Positions 37,568 through 46,419 of a DNA stretch of 56,553 nt are shown one piece after another. A program made the position numbers and the translations under genes. The DNA is from an uncultured Flavobacteriales bacterium (lineage in GTDB: Bacteria; Bacteroidota; Bacteroidia; Flavobacteriales_D; Parvicellaceae): NCBI GenBank assembly GCA_943788115.1, contig CALSPA010000022.1:1-56553 (forward strand). The letters run 5' to 3'. How positions within the stretch are numbered: the first letter of the stretch is position 1; every line of letters begins with the position of its first letter. The notes beneath the pieces are model-generated. The model was not told the origin of the DNA. It ran no database searches and saw only the letters and a list, made by a program, of their open reading frames with translations.

Positions 37568-39781
37568 ATGGGGATCAACGAAGAAAAAGAAAACAAACAA
37601 ATCTTAAATGCCTATAGAGGCATTCTTCGTTCTATGAAGAGCAATCGCTCAAAGGAAGAAACTAAAGACATTAGAAAAGCTTTTGATGTTGCTGTTGATG
37701 CTCATAAAAACATGAGAAGAAAATCTGGAGAACCCTACATTTTACACCCAATAGCTGTAGCTAGAATTTGTTCAGATGAAATTGGCCTTGGCCCAACTTC
37801 AGTAATTTGTGCATTACTTCACGATACAGTCGAAGACACAGAGTTAAGTTTAGATGATATAAATAAGCTTTTTAATTCCAATGTTAGAAATATAATTGAT
37901 GGTCTAACTAAACTTTCTGGGGTGTTTGACCTTACAACATCTGCTCAAGCAGAAAATTTCAGGAAAATGCTTCTTACTATCCCAGAAGATATTAGAGTAA
38001 TACTAATCAAACTTGCAGACCGACTTCATAACATGAGAACACTTGGTTCTATGAGAGATGATAAAAGATTAAAAATTGCATCTGAAACATCTTTCTTATA
38101 TGCTCCTATTGCTCATCGATTAGGATTAAATAATATAAAAACAGAATTGGAAGATTTATCTTTCAAATACATGAACCAAGAAAGCTACAATGAAATTGAA
38201 AAGAAATTAGAAAAAACAAAACCTGTTAGAGAAAGATTCATCCAAAAGTTCTGTTCTCCTATTAAAAAATCTTTAGATGAACAAAGCATAAATTACACTA
38301 TTAAAGCTAGGACAAAAGCAATTAATTCTATTAACAGAAAAATAAATGAAAAAGGTGTTGATTTTGAAGAGATTTTTGATGTTTTCGCCATTAGAATTAT
38401 AATTGATTCAAAGCCAAATGAAGAAAAAACAGAATGCTGGAAAGCATATTCACTAGTAACAGATCATTACATTCCAAACCCAGAAAGACTAAGAGATTGG
38501 ATTTCACACCCTAAACAAAACGGTTACGAATCTTTACACACTACTGTAATGAGTCCAACTGGAAAATGGGTTGAGGTGCAAATACGTTCCAAGAGAATGG
38601 ATGAAATTGCTGAGAAAGGACTTGCTGCACATTGGAAATACAAGGAAAAAAGCACTACAAATAGTGGCTTTGAACAATGGATAAACCAAGTTAGAGACCT
38701 TATTGAAAACAAATCTTCAGATGCATTAGATTTCATAAATGAATTTAAAACCAACAATTTATATTCTGATGAAATATTTGTTTTTACTCCAAAGGGAGAA
38801 TTACATACTTTACCTCAAAATGCTACACCATTAGATTTTGCATTTGGAATTCATACAGAAATTGGAGCAAAATGTATTGGAGCAAAAGTAAACTCTAAGC
38901 TAGTCCCCTTAAGTTACACTCTTAAAAGTGGAGACCAAGTAGAGATATTGACTTCAAAAAATCAAAAACCTAAAGAGGGTTGGTTAGATTTTATAGTTAC
39001 ATCTAAAGCAAGAAACAAAATACGACAATCTTTAAAAGATGAGAAAAAAGTAATAGCAGAAGATGGAAAAGAGATATTAATAAGAAAACTATCTGGGTTA
39101 AAAGTTGATTTTGATGAAAAGAATTTAAAAGAATTGTTACTTCTCTATAAATTAGATGAGCATACAGAAATGTATTTCCAAATAGCAAAAGGAAAACTTG
39201 ATTTAAAGAAAATAAAAGAAATTGTAATTAAAGGAGGTCGACTAAAGTTTGGCTCAATAACTAAAACCATAAAAAATTCTTTTGAAGCTTTAATCAGTAA
39301 AGTTTCTAAAAGCACAGAAGAAATATTAATTGGTGAAGGGTCTGATGCCAAGTTAGATTATAAATTATCTCCATGTTGCAACCCTCTACCTGGTGACAAT
39401 GTATTTGGGTTTGTCACCATTAGCGATGGCATAAAAATACATCGATTTAATTGCCCTAATGCAAAACAATTAAGAGCTAATTATTCTTATAGAATTATCC
39501 CTGCAAAATGGAAGGCTGATAAACTTGAATATTTCATGGCTGGAATTAAATTCATTGGAATTGATGATGTTGGATTACTTAATGAACTCACATCCATTAT
39601 TTCTGAACAAGAAAAAGTAAACATGAAATCTCTTAATTTTAATTCTGATGATGGTATTTTTGAAGGAGAAATAATGCTGTATGTTTATGACAAACACCAT
39701 TTAGAAAACCTAATTCAAAAGCTACTAAATATTGAAAGCATTAGCCAGGTAGAAAGAATGGAGCAAAGTGATATTTCATAA
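37568..39781 (+). CDS. bifunctional (p)ppGpp synthetase/hydrolase (RelA/SpoT family)
   Basis: A 737-residue long RSH protein. The HD hydrolase domain (about 40-200) keeps GEPYILHPIAVA, LLHDTVEDTEL and KLADRLHNMRTL, so hydrolase activity is expected. The synthetase domain (about 240-390) has ARTKAINSINRKI, VFAIRIIIDS, NGYESLHTTV and EVQIRSKRMDEIAEKG. A TGS domain (EIFVFTPKGELHTLPQNATP) and C-terminal zinc-finger-like (CCNPLPGD) and ACT (IKFIGIDDVGLLNELT) domains follow. It sets the stringent-response alarmone level. It begins three bases after fahA, giving the unit glyA-fahA-RSH. Confidence 0.95.
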   Translation: MGINEEKENKQILNAYRGILRSMKSNRSKEETKDIRKAFDVAVDAHKNMRRKSGEPYILHPIAVARICSDEIGLGPTSVICALLHDTVEDTELSLDDINKLFNSNVRNIIDGLTKLSGVFDLTTSAQAENFRKMLLTIPEDIRVILIKLADRLHNMRTLGSMRDDKRLKIASETSFLYAPIAHRLGLNNIKTELEDLSFKYMNQESYNEIEKKLEKTKPVRERFIQKFCSPIKKSLDEQSINYTIKARTKAINSINRKINEKGVDFEEIFDVFAIRIIIDSKPNEEKTECWKAYSLVTDHYIPNPERLRDWISHPKQNGYESLHTTVMSPTGKWVEVQIRSKRMDEIAEKGLAAHWKYKEKSTTNSGFEQWINQVRDLIENKSSDALDFINEFKTNNLYSDEIFVFTPKGELHTLPQNATPLDFAFGIHTEIGAKCIGAKVNSKLVPLSYTLKSGDQVEILTSKNQKPKEGWLDFIVTSKARNKIRQSLKDEKKVIAEDGKEILIRKLSGLKVDFDEKNLKELLLLYKLDEHTEMYFQIAKGKLDLKKIKEIVIKGGRLKFGSITKTIKNSFEALISKVSKSTEEILIGEGSDAKLDYKLSPCCNPLPGDNVFGFVTISDGIKIHRFNCPNAKQLRANYSYRIIPAKWKADKLEYFMAGIKFIGIDDVGLLNELTSIISEQEKVNMKSLNFNSDDGIFEGEIMLYVYDKHHLENLIQKLLNIESISQVERMEQSDIS

Positions 39782-39829
39782 CAATTTCATCATTTATAAA
39801 CAAATAGTATTTTTCGATTGCATTAATTA

Positions 39830-39837
39830 TAAATTTG
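39830..39837 (+). promoter_or_regulatory. -7 box upstream of the fur-family gene
   Basis: TAAATTTG followed by CA, matching TAnnTTTG, lies 19 bases before the ATG at 39857, in the 75-base gap after the RSH gene. It probably starts the fur-STAS-purA transcript. Confidence 0.5.
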
Positions 39838-39856
39838 CATGAATTATTGATTTTTC

Positions 39857-40300
39857 ATGACTATGGAAATAGAGAAAAGTAATCAAACAAAAGTAAGAGA
39901 TATTTTTTCGGAATATCTTGCTGAAAAAAGGCACAGGAAAACGCCCGAAAGATTTGCTATACTTTCAGAAATCTATGATATCGAAGGCCATTTTGATATT
40001 GAAAGTCTGTATAAAAACATGAAAAATAAAAATTACAGAGTTAGTAGAGCAACGTTATACAACACAATTGAATTATTGCTAGACTGTAAATTAATTAGAA
40101 GGCACCAATTTGGACAAAATATATCTTTTTTTGAAAAATCATTTGAATTTAAACAACACGATCATATCATTTTAGACCAAGGTGAAGTCATAGAATTTTG
40201 TGACCCAAGAATTCAGCACATAAGAAAAACTCTTGAAGATATATTCGATTTAGAAATTAATGACCACTCACTTTATTTTTACGGAAAACGAAAATCTTAA
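39857..40300 (+). CDS. Fur-family transcriptional regulator
   Basis: A 147-residue metal-responsive repressor. The winged-helix domain includes RKTPERFAILSEIYDIEGHFDIESL and VSRATLYNTIELLLDCKLI. The dimerisation half has FKQHDHIILDQGEVIEFCDPRIQHI. Candidate metal ligands are His in GHFD, the HDH pair and the IQHI histidine. Only single cysteines are present, so the CxxC structural zinc site of many Fur proteins is missing. ATGs at 39857 and 39863 are both possible. It is followed after two bases by the STAS gene and then purA. Which metal it senses cannot be read. Confidence 0.88.
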   Translation: MTMEIEKSNQTKVRDIFSEYLAEKRHRKTPERFAILSEIYDIEGHFDIESLYKNMKNKNYRVSRATLYNTIELLLDCKLIRRHQFGQNISFFEKSFEFKQHDHIILDQGEVIEFCDPRIQHIRKTLEDIFDLEINDHSLYFYGKRKS

Positions 40301-40302
40301 CT

Positions 40303-40659
40303 ATGTTTAAATTCACAATAACTGATAAAAATAATTTTCTTCTTGTGGTGCTAGAAGGCAGATTAATGATTCATGAAGATGCTCAAAAACTTCACCAAGA
40401 TGTAACAAAACAGATTAACAAAGAAAACAATCATGTAATTGTTAATTTCGAAAAATTAGAATATTTAAATAGTAGTGGCCTAGGTGCTTTAATAACAATT
40501 CTCACAAAATCTCGAAACATGGGTGGAGATACAATAATCACAAAAGTCCCTAAAACTATAAATGAACTTTTATTAGTCTCAAAATTAAATACCGTTTTTA
40601 AAATTGAACTAGACACTAATGAAGCTATTAATTCACTTGAAAAAATAAAAAACAACTAA
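40303..40659 (+). CDS. STAS-domain anti-anti-sigma-factor-like protein
   Basis: A 118-residue single STAS domain. VIVNFEKLEYLNSSGLGALI carries the SSGLG motif whose serine (Ser58) is the phosphorylation site in SpoIIAA-type antagonists; the residue before the serine pair is Asn instead of Asp. No partner kinase, phosphatase or sigma factor is nearby. It sits between the Fur-family gene and purA with gaps of one or two bases. It may control an RsbW-like kinase encoded elsewhere. Confidence 0.85.
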   Translation: MFKFTITDKNNFLLVVLEGRLMIHEDAQKLHQDVTKQINKENNHVIVNFEKLEYLNSSGLGALITILTKSRNMGGDTIITKVPKTINELLLVSKLNTVFKIELDTNEAINSLEKIKNN

Positions 40660-40660
40660 T

Positions 40661-41932
40661 ATGGGAGCTGATGTTCTTTTAGGTCTCCAATGGGGAGATG
40701 AAGGTAAAGGTAAAATTGTGGATGTTCTTACACCAGAATATGATATAATTGCAAGATTTCAGGGAGGTCCTAATGCTGGCCACACTCTTGAATTTGATGG
40801 CATTAAACATGTATTACACACTATTCCATCTGGAATTTTCAGAAAAGGAGTTAAAAATGTCATTGGAAATGGAGTTGTAATCGATCCTATTATTTTAAAA
40901 CAAGAAATTGACAAACTTATTCCACTAGGAGTTAATATTAAAGAGCAATTACTTATTTCAAAAAAAGCTCACATTATTTTACCTACACACAAATTACTTG
41001 ACAAAGCATCTGAAATTGCTAAAGGCGAAAAAAAAATAGGCTCTACTCTGAAGGGAATAGGACCAACTTACATGGATAAAACTGGAAGAAATGGTATCCG
41101 TGTAGGTGATTTATTTGAAGATAATTTCCCAGAAAAATATAAAAATTTAGTGGCTAAACACTCTACACTACTTAATTTCTACTCTATGGAAATAAATTTA
41201 GATGAATTAGAAAAAGATTTTTTTGAAGGTATTGAGCTCATTAAATCGCTCAATGCAATTGATAGTGAACATTACTTAAACAATGCCATAAAAGCTGGAA
41301 AAAAAGTTTTAGCTGAAGGTGCTCAGGGTACTTTATTAGACATTGATTTTGGAACTTACCCATTTGTAACATCAAGTAATACAATAACAGCTGGAACTTG
41401 TACAGGTCTTGGTATTGCTCCAAATAAAATTAAACGTATTATTGGGATTTTCAAAGCATATTGTACTAGAGTGGGTAGTGGTCCTTTCCCTACAGAAGAA
41501 GACAATGAAACTGGAGAAAAAATTAGACAACTAGGACATGAATTTGGCGCAACAACTGGAAGAGAGAGACGTTGTGGGTGGATTGATTTACCTGCATTAA
41601 AGTATGCTATAATGATAAATGGAGTGACTGAACTGTCAATGATGAAAGCAGATGTCCTTGACCAGTTTGACAAAATTAAAGTTTGTACCCATTATATAAA
41701 TAAAGGAGATAAAATTGATTATTTCCCTTATAATATAGACAACAATGTTAAGCCTGTTTACATAGATTTCGATGGATGGAATACAGATTTAACAGAATTA
41801 ACTGAGGCAGACACACTTCCTACTGAACTTAAGAATTACATTAATTTTCTTGAAAAAGAATTGGAAACTCCCATCTCAATTGTTTCTGTTGGACCAGATA
41901 GAAAGCAGACGATAGACAATTCAAAGTCTTAA
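40661..41932 (+). CDS. purA: adenylosuccinate synthase
   Basis: A 423-residue enzyme joining IMP and aspartate with GTP, the first committed step to AMP. The N-terminal LLGLQWGDEGKGKIVDVLT (GTP-binding P-loop) and FQGGPNAGHTLEF are diagnostic, as are GTLKGIGPTYMDK, EGAQGTLLDIDFGTYPFVTSSN, VGSGPFPTE and TGRERRCGWIDLPALKYA. Length and ends are normal. It is the third gene of fur-STAS-purA. Confidence 0.97.
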   Translation: MGADVLLGLQWGDEGKGKIVDVLTPEYDIIARFQGGPNAGHTLEFDGIKHVLHTIPSGIFRKGVKNVIGNGVVIDPIILKQEIDKLIPLGVNIKEQLLISKKAHIILPTHKLLDKASEIAKGEKKIGSTLKGIGPTYMDKTGRNGIRVGDLFEDNFPEKYKNLVAKHSTLLNFYSMEINLDELEKDFFEGIELIKSLNAIDSEHYLNNAIKAGKKVLAEGAQGTLLDIDFGTYPFVTSSNTITAGTCTGLGIAPNKIKRIIGIFKAYCTRVGSGPFPTEEDNETGEKIRQLGHEFGATTGRERRCGWIDLPALKYAIMINGVTELSMMKADVLDQFDKIKVCTHYINKGDKIDYFPYNIDNNVKPVYIDFDGWNTDLTELTEADTLPTELKNYINFLEKELETPISIVSVGPDRKQTIDNSKS

Positions 41933-41986
41933 ATAGATTAGAGATATTCATACTTTATTTTGTTTTTCCTCGTTCATTAATTGCAA

Positions 41987-43501
41987 ATGAAAAATCAATT
42001 TTCGATATCATTTTTACTATGGCTATTGCCATTCTACATTTGCTCTCAAGAGAATAAGATTAACATACTAAATGCAGACATTTTAGAGTATAAAAAAGAA
42101 ATAAAAGATGCTCAGATTTTAAAAGGAAATGTGATTTTGGAACACGATGGTGCTATCATGTCATGTGACAGTGCCTATGTATATACTAAAACAAATTCCT
42201 TTGAAGCTTTTAACAACATCAAAATTGTTCAAAATGACTCGTTAGAAATGAGAGGAGACACTCTTTTTTATAATGGAAATAATAAAAAGGCAGAAATAAC
42301 TGGAAAAGTCACTTTTAAAGAGAAAGATTTAAGTCTTTCTACTAGAAGATTAATGTATGATTTAAAAGCTAAACGAGCCTATTATAACAATCGAGCACAT
42401 ATTAATAGTACAAAGTCTCAAAACAAGTTAACAAGTAAAAAAGGGGTGTACCACAGTGAATCAAAGACTCTTTTTTTTAAAGACAGTGTCGAATTAACAC
42501 ATCCTAAATACAAGATGATTTCTGACACATTAATTTACCATACAGCATCAGAAATAGCTGATTTCAAAGGACCTACGACAATTACTTCTAAACAGAACAC
42601 TATTTTTTGTAATAAAGGATGGTATGATACTAAAAATGATCAATCTTCCTTTTGGAATAATGCAATGATAATTTCTGAAGAACAATTTCTTTCTGGAGAC
42701 AGCATATTTTACGACAGTAATTTAGGTGTTGGAAAAGTATATGGGAACGTTATTTTAAATGACACATCTAAAAAACAATTAATTCACGGTGATTATGCAT
42801 TTCATGATGAAAATAAAGATTCCTCTTTAGTAAAGGGTAATGCGCTTCTTTCTCATCATTACCAGCAAGACACTTTACATATTTTAGCAGATCAATTCAT
42901 CAGCACAAATGATTCAAATAATTTAAATTTCCTGAGAGGTTTCAACAATGTAAAATTCTTTAAAAATGATATTCAAGGAATCTGTGATTCAATTTCCTAT
43001 AAACAGGGAGACTCAATAATGGAGTTATTTAAACAACCTTTCTTATGGTCAAATGAAAATCAAATTTCTGGAGATTTTATTCAATTAAAACTTTGGAATG
43101 GAACTATCAACAAGATGAACATCTATGAAAATAGTCTGATTTTGTCTTTAGCTGACTCCATTCACTTCAATCAGATTAAAGGAAATAATATGGAAAGTAT
43201 TTTTTCAGAAAATGCAATTAAAAGCATCTATGTTAAAGGAAATGGAGAAACTTTATATTATATAGAAAAAGAAAATCAAGAACCATTAGCTGATTACAAT
43301 AAAACGCAATGTTCTGAGTTAACTATCATATTAGATAGCAATCAAATAAAAACTTTGAATTTTAGCAATCAACCAACTGCAAAAATGAATGCTATCACTT
43401 CAACAGAAAATCAGAAACTTGAAGGATTTATTTGGAATATTTCAGAAAGACCACTTAAAATTCAATTCATAAGGAATGAGAAATTGGACATTAGAGAATA
43501 A
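41987..43501 (+). CDS. OstA/LptA-like periplasmic LPS transport protein
   Basis: A 504-residue secreted protein. The ATG at 41987 is preferred; a TTG six bases earlier is the only extension. A signal peptide (MKNQFSISFLLWLLPFYICS) is followed by repeated OstA/LptA beta-strands, for example LKGNVILEHDGAIMSCDSAYVY and MRGDTLFYNG, with many D-S-x-Y/F-Y repeats. Such proteins bridge LPS across the periplasm towards LptD (a homologue is at 50046-52604). It is longer than E. coli LptA, as usual in Bacteroidota. The next gene overlaps its end by 26 bases. Confidence 0.85.
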   Translation: MKNQFSISFLLWLLPFYICSQENKINILNADILEYKKEIKDAQILKGNVILEHDGAIMSCDSAYVYTKTNSFEAFNNIKIVQNDSLEMRGDTLFYNGNNKKAEITGKVTFKEKDLSLSTRRLMYDLKAKRAYYNNRAHINSTKSQNKLTSKKGVYHSESKTLFFKDSVELTHPKYKMISDTLIYHTASEIADFKGPTTITSKQNTIFCNKGWYDTKNDQSSFWNNAMIISEEQFLSGDSIFYDSNLGVGKVYGNVILNDTSKKQLIHGDYAFHDENKDSSLVKGNALLSHHYQQDTLHILADQFISTNDSNNLNFLRGFNNVKFFKNDIQGICDSISYKQGDSIMELFKQPFLWSNENQISGDFIQLKLWNGTINKMNIYENSLILSLADSIHFNQIKGNNMESIFSENAIKSIYVKGNGETLYYIEKENQEPLADYNKTQCSELTIILDSNQIKTLNFSNQPTAKMNAITSTENQKLEGFIWNISERPLKIQFIRNEKLDIRE

Positions 43502-45152
43502 ACTATTAGGAATATTTTCCCTCTCTATTATCTTCATCTATATCTATGGATTAAGTCTTCCACTTTTAGGGTTAGATTCCTCACAATACGCTGAATTATC
43601 TAGACAAATGTTAGAAACAGGAAGTTTTCTTGAAATAAAACTTGATGGCTTAGATTATTTAGATAAACCCCCATTACTATTTTGGTTCAGTAGTTTTAGT
43701 TTTTCAATCTTTGGAGTTAATGAGTTTGCTTTTAGGCTTCCATCATTTCTATTCACACTTATTGCTACATATGGAACTTATTTAATAGGAAAAGAGCTAT
43801 ATAACAATAGAGTTGGAAAATACAGCAGCTTAATGCTTCTTTCCTCTGTTGCTTTTTTCATGATAAACATAGATGTAAGAACAGATACAATACTTATTGG
43901 AGCAATAACATATTCAACTGCAAAGCTTATTCAGTATTATAAATATTCTAAATGGACAGATCTTATACTAGGCTTTTTCTTTATTGGACTTGCGATGTGT
44001 TCTAAAGGTCCACTTGGCTTACTTATTCCAGTAATAGCAATTGGAACTCACTTATTATTGAAAAAAGATTTGAAAGCAATTTTAGATTGGAAATTATTAA
44101 TTGGCCTATTAATAACCCTGTTAACAATATCTCCTCTTTTGTATTCCTTATATACACAATGGAATTTACATCCAGAAAAAATGTTGTATGGAGTAAATAA
44201 CATTAGTGGAGTTAAATTCTTTTTATGGGATCAAAGTTTTGGAAGATTAACAGGAACTAATCCGTTTATAAATAACATGAAAGAGGTTCAGAGTAATGAT
44301 CCATTCTACTTTGGACACACGATTCTTTGGGCGTTTTTACCTTGGACAATTCTTGGAATCACTCAACTTTTCAAGAATATATTTTCAATATTTAAAAAAG
44401 ACAAGGTAAATGAATTTTTCACTTTAGGAGCAATAGTTATTCCAATAATAATTTTAAGCTTTTCAGCTTATAAACTTCCACATTATATATTTATCTGTTT
44501 ACCTTTTTTAAGTGTGCTGTCTGCTGATTTTTTATTAGCGAAAACTCATAAAAGCTGGCTTAAATACATACACCTTGTCCCTGTATTAATTTTAATATTA
44601 TTTACGTTTTTAATTTTATCATTTTCTTTTGCAACAACTAATTTTTTACAATGGACTATATTATTTTTCATGGTAATCTGTTTAGTTTTTTTTATTGTAA
44701 AAAAACTAAACCAGCTCTATTTCTTGCTATTAATTGGAAGTATTTCTATTTTATTCCACCTTTCACTTTATACGCACTTCTACCCAAATCTACTTCAATT
44801 TGACAGTGCAATAAGTGCTGGAAAAAAAATTAAAGCATCAAACCAAAAAAGCACAATTTCTTATGACTCTAATCGATTAGATCAAGATTGGAAAACGTTA
44901 TCATATAGCTTAGAATTTTATAGCGAAAATATAAATCAAATTTGTTTTAGTATTGATGAGCTTAGTAAATACCGCAACAAAAATCTATGGATTTACACTT
45001 CTGAAATAGAATTATTAGAATTAGAAAACAAGAAATGGATAAAAGAAAAGATTGCATATGAGCATTTCCCAACATCAAAAATCAATATTTCTTTTTTCAT
45101 CCCTAGTAAAAGAAAATTAATTACTTCTAAAAAATTCTTAGTTAAAATTTAA
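43476..45152 (+). CDS. ArnT/PMT-like membrane glycosyltransferase
   Basis: A 558-residue integral membrane protein of the GT39/GT83 dolichyl/undecaprenyl-phosphate sugar transferase type. LPLLGLDSSQYAELSRQMLE holds the acidic catalytic loop after the first helix. DYLDKPPLLFWFSSFSFSIFG and EFAFRLPSFLF are the typical second loop, and CSKGPLGLLIPV the later conserved motif. About 11-12 helices follow. It would transfer a sugar from a lipid carrier at the periplasmic face to lipid A, a glycan or protein. Coupling to the LptA-like gene favours lipid A/LPS. Its stop overlaps that of the convergent gene. Confidence 0.84.
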   Translation: MRNWTLENKLLGIFSLSIIFIYIYGLSLPLLGLDSSQYAELSRQMLETGSFLEIKLDGLDYLDKPPLLFWFSSFSFSIFGVNEFAFRLPSFLFTLIATYGTYLIGKELYNNRVGKYSSLMLLSSVAFFMINIDVRTDTILIGAITYSTAKLIQYYKYSKWTDLILGFFFIGLAMCSKGPLGLLIPVIAIGTHLLLKKDLKAILDWKLLIGLLITLLTISPLLYSLYTQWNLHPEKMLYGVNNISGVKFFLWDQSFGRLTGTNPFINNMKEVQSNDPFYFGHTILWAFLPWTILGITQLFKNIFSIFKKDKVNEFFTLGAIVIPIIILSFSAYKLPHYIFICLPFLSVLSADFLLAKTHKSWLKYIHLVPVLILILFTFLILSFSFATTNFLQWTILFFMVICLVFFIVKKLNQLYFLLLIGSISILFHLSLYTHFYPNLLQFDSAISAGKKIKASNQKSTISYDSNRLDQDWKTLSYSLEFYSENINQICFSIDELSKYRNKNLWIYTSEIELLELENKKWIKEKIAYEHFPTSKINISFFIPSKRKLITSKKFLVKI

Positions 45153-45622
45153 GCTATCCAGCTAGTTTCATAGGGTTCTTCAAAAGAATTAATAAATTCT
45201 CTTTTAGTTGACACTAATGGATTAAAAATAGATTTGAATTCTAAACTATTTTGTTCTTTTATTTGTGATTTTACATTTGTAAACGAAGAGACATTTACTT
45301 CTTCATTTTTAGTTCGGTATGCAACTGTCATTCTATCTAACAAAATAAGCCCTGTTTTATTTTCTAAATCTTTAACAAAACGCACATTAGCATCTACAGC
45401 TCTCCCGCACATGGATTCATTAGTAACTTCAGCACTAATTAATAAAAAACAATCCTCAATCACATTAATCAACCCATTAACCTGTTCACCATGAGAAATC
45501 CAATTTTGTAAGAACGGCTTTGACAATTCTTTAATCAGCATTTTTTGGTCAGCATTAATTTTAGTTTTAGACACATAAACCCAGACCTTAGCATCGTTAG
45601 ATAATTGATCGAATGTCATCAT
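45149..45622 (-). CDS. conserved Bacteroidota protein often labelled 'ABC transporter ATPase'
   Basis: A 157-residue soluble protein. It resembles a small family in Bacteroidota databases often called ABC transporter ATPase, but no Walker A, Walker B or ABC signature is visible, so that name is not supported. Landmarks are LSNDAKVWVYVSKTKINADQ, LQNWISHGEQVNG and AEVTNESMCGRAVDANVRFV, with a single Cys in the latter. Its ATG overlaps the TGA of the CCG Fe-S gene (ATGA), suggesting a functional link with the Fe-S pair. Function unknown. Confidence 0.75.
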   Translation of the reverse strand: MMTFDQLSNDAKVWVYVSKTKINADQKMLIKELSKPFLQNWISHGEQVNGLINVIEDCFLLISAEVTNESMCGRAVDANVRFVKDLENKTGLILLDRMTVAYRTKNEEVNVSSFTNVKSQIKEQNSLEFKSIFNPLVSTKREFINSFEEPYETSWIA

Positions 45623-46410
45623 AGCTCAGCCGCATTTGCAATTAATTCAGCTACATCTAAAACAGCTGTCTGACTTTCTTTTTCAAAATGTTTAACCCCA
45701 TCAGTCATCATGGTATTACAAAAAGGACAACCAGTAGCAATGTAATTAGGAGCTTTTTCCAAAGCTTCTTCAGTTCTCTCAATATTAATTTCTTTTCTAC
45801 CCTTTTCCGCTTCTTTAAACATTTGTGCACCCCCAGCACCACAGCATAACCCTTTTGTTTTACACCTTTTCATTTCAACTAATTCAGAATCTAGCTTATT
45901 AAGAATCTCCCTAGGAGCTTCATATTCATTATTTGCTCTTCCCAAGTAACAAGGGTCGTGAAAGGTGATTTTCTTGCCTTTAAATGAACCGCCTTCTATT
46001 TTAAGTCTTCCTTCTCTCATTAAAGAATTAATCAATTGGGTATGATGAATTACATCATAATTTCCTCCAAGCTCTGGATACTCATTTTTAAGTGTATTAA
46101 AACAATGAGGACAAGCAGTTACTATTTTTTTTATTTCATAGCCATTCAAAAGCTGAATGTTTTGCATGGCTTGCATCATAAACGAAAACTCATTACCAGC
46201 TCTTTTTGCAGGATCTCCAGTACAACTCTCTTCTTGACCTAAAACAGCAAATTTAACTTTGCAATTATTTAAAATCTTAACTATTGCTTTTGTTATTTTT
46301 TTTGCGCGATCATCAAAACTTCCTGCGCAACCAACCCAAAATAAAATTTCTGGCGATTCTCCTTTTGCAACCATATCTGCAACCGTAGGTACTGAAATAG
46401 AATTACTCAT
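45619..46410 (-). CDS. CCG-domain Fe-S protein (HdrB/LutA-like)
   Basis: A 263-residue cytoplasmic protein with two CCG domains. The first has FWVGCAGSFDDRA and VTACPHCFNTLKNEYP. The second has HDPCYLGRANNEYEAPREIL, KGLCCGAGGAQMF and IATGCPFCNTMMTDG. These cysteine clusters bind the non-cubane Fe-S centre in HdrB and are shared with LutA and GlpC-type subunits. It pairs with the membrane ferredoxin-like protein encoded just upstream (nine-base gap) as an electron-transfer module. The electron donor and acceptor are unknown. Confidence 0.88.
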   Translation of the reverse strand: MSNSISVPTVADMVAKGESPEILFWVGCAGSFDDRAKKITKAIVKILNNCKVKFAVLGQEESCTGDPAKRAGNEFSFMMQAMQNIQLLNGYEIKKIVTACPHCFNTLKNEYPELGGNYDVIHHTQLINSLMREGRLKIEGGSFKGKKITFHDPCYLGRANNEYEAPREILNKLDSELVEMKRCKTKGLCCGAGGAQMFKEAEKGRKEINIERTEEALEKAPNYIATGCPFCNTMMTDGVKHFEKESQTAVLDVAELIANAAEL

Positions 46411-46419
46411 ATTTTTAAT

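Noticed and set aside
41356..41673. 105-codon open frame antisense to purA
   Set aside because: It lies fully within a well-conserved gene and shows no protein family features; it is a shadow frame.
45149..45622. ABC transporter ATPase
   Set aside because: No Walker A, Walker B or ABC signature is present in its 157 residues.
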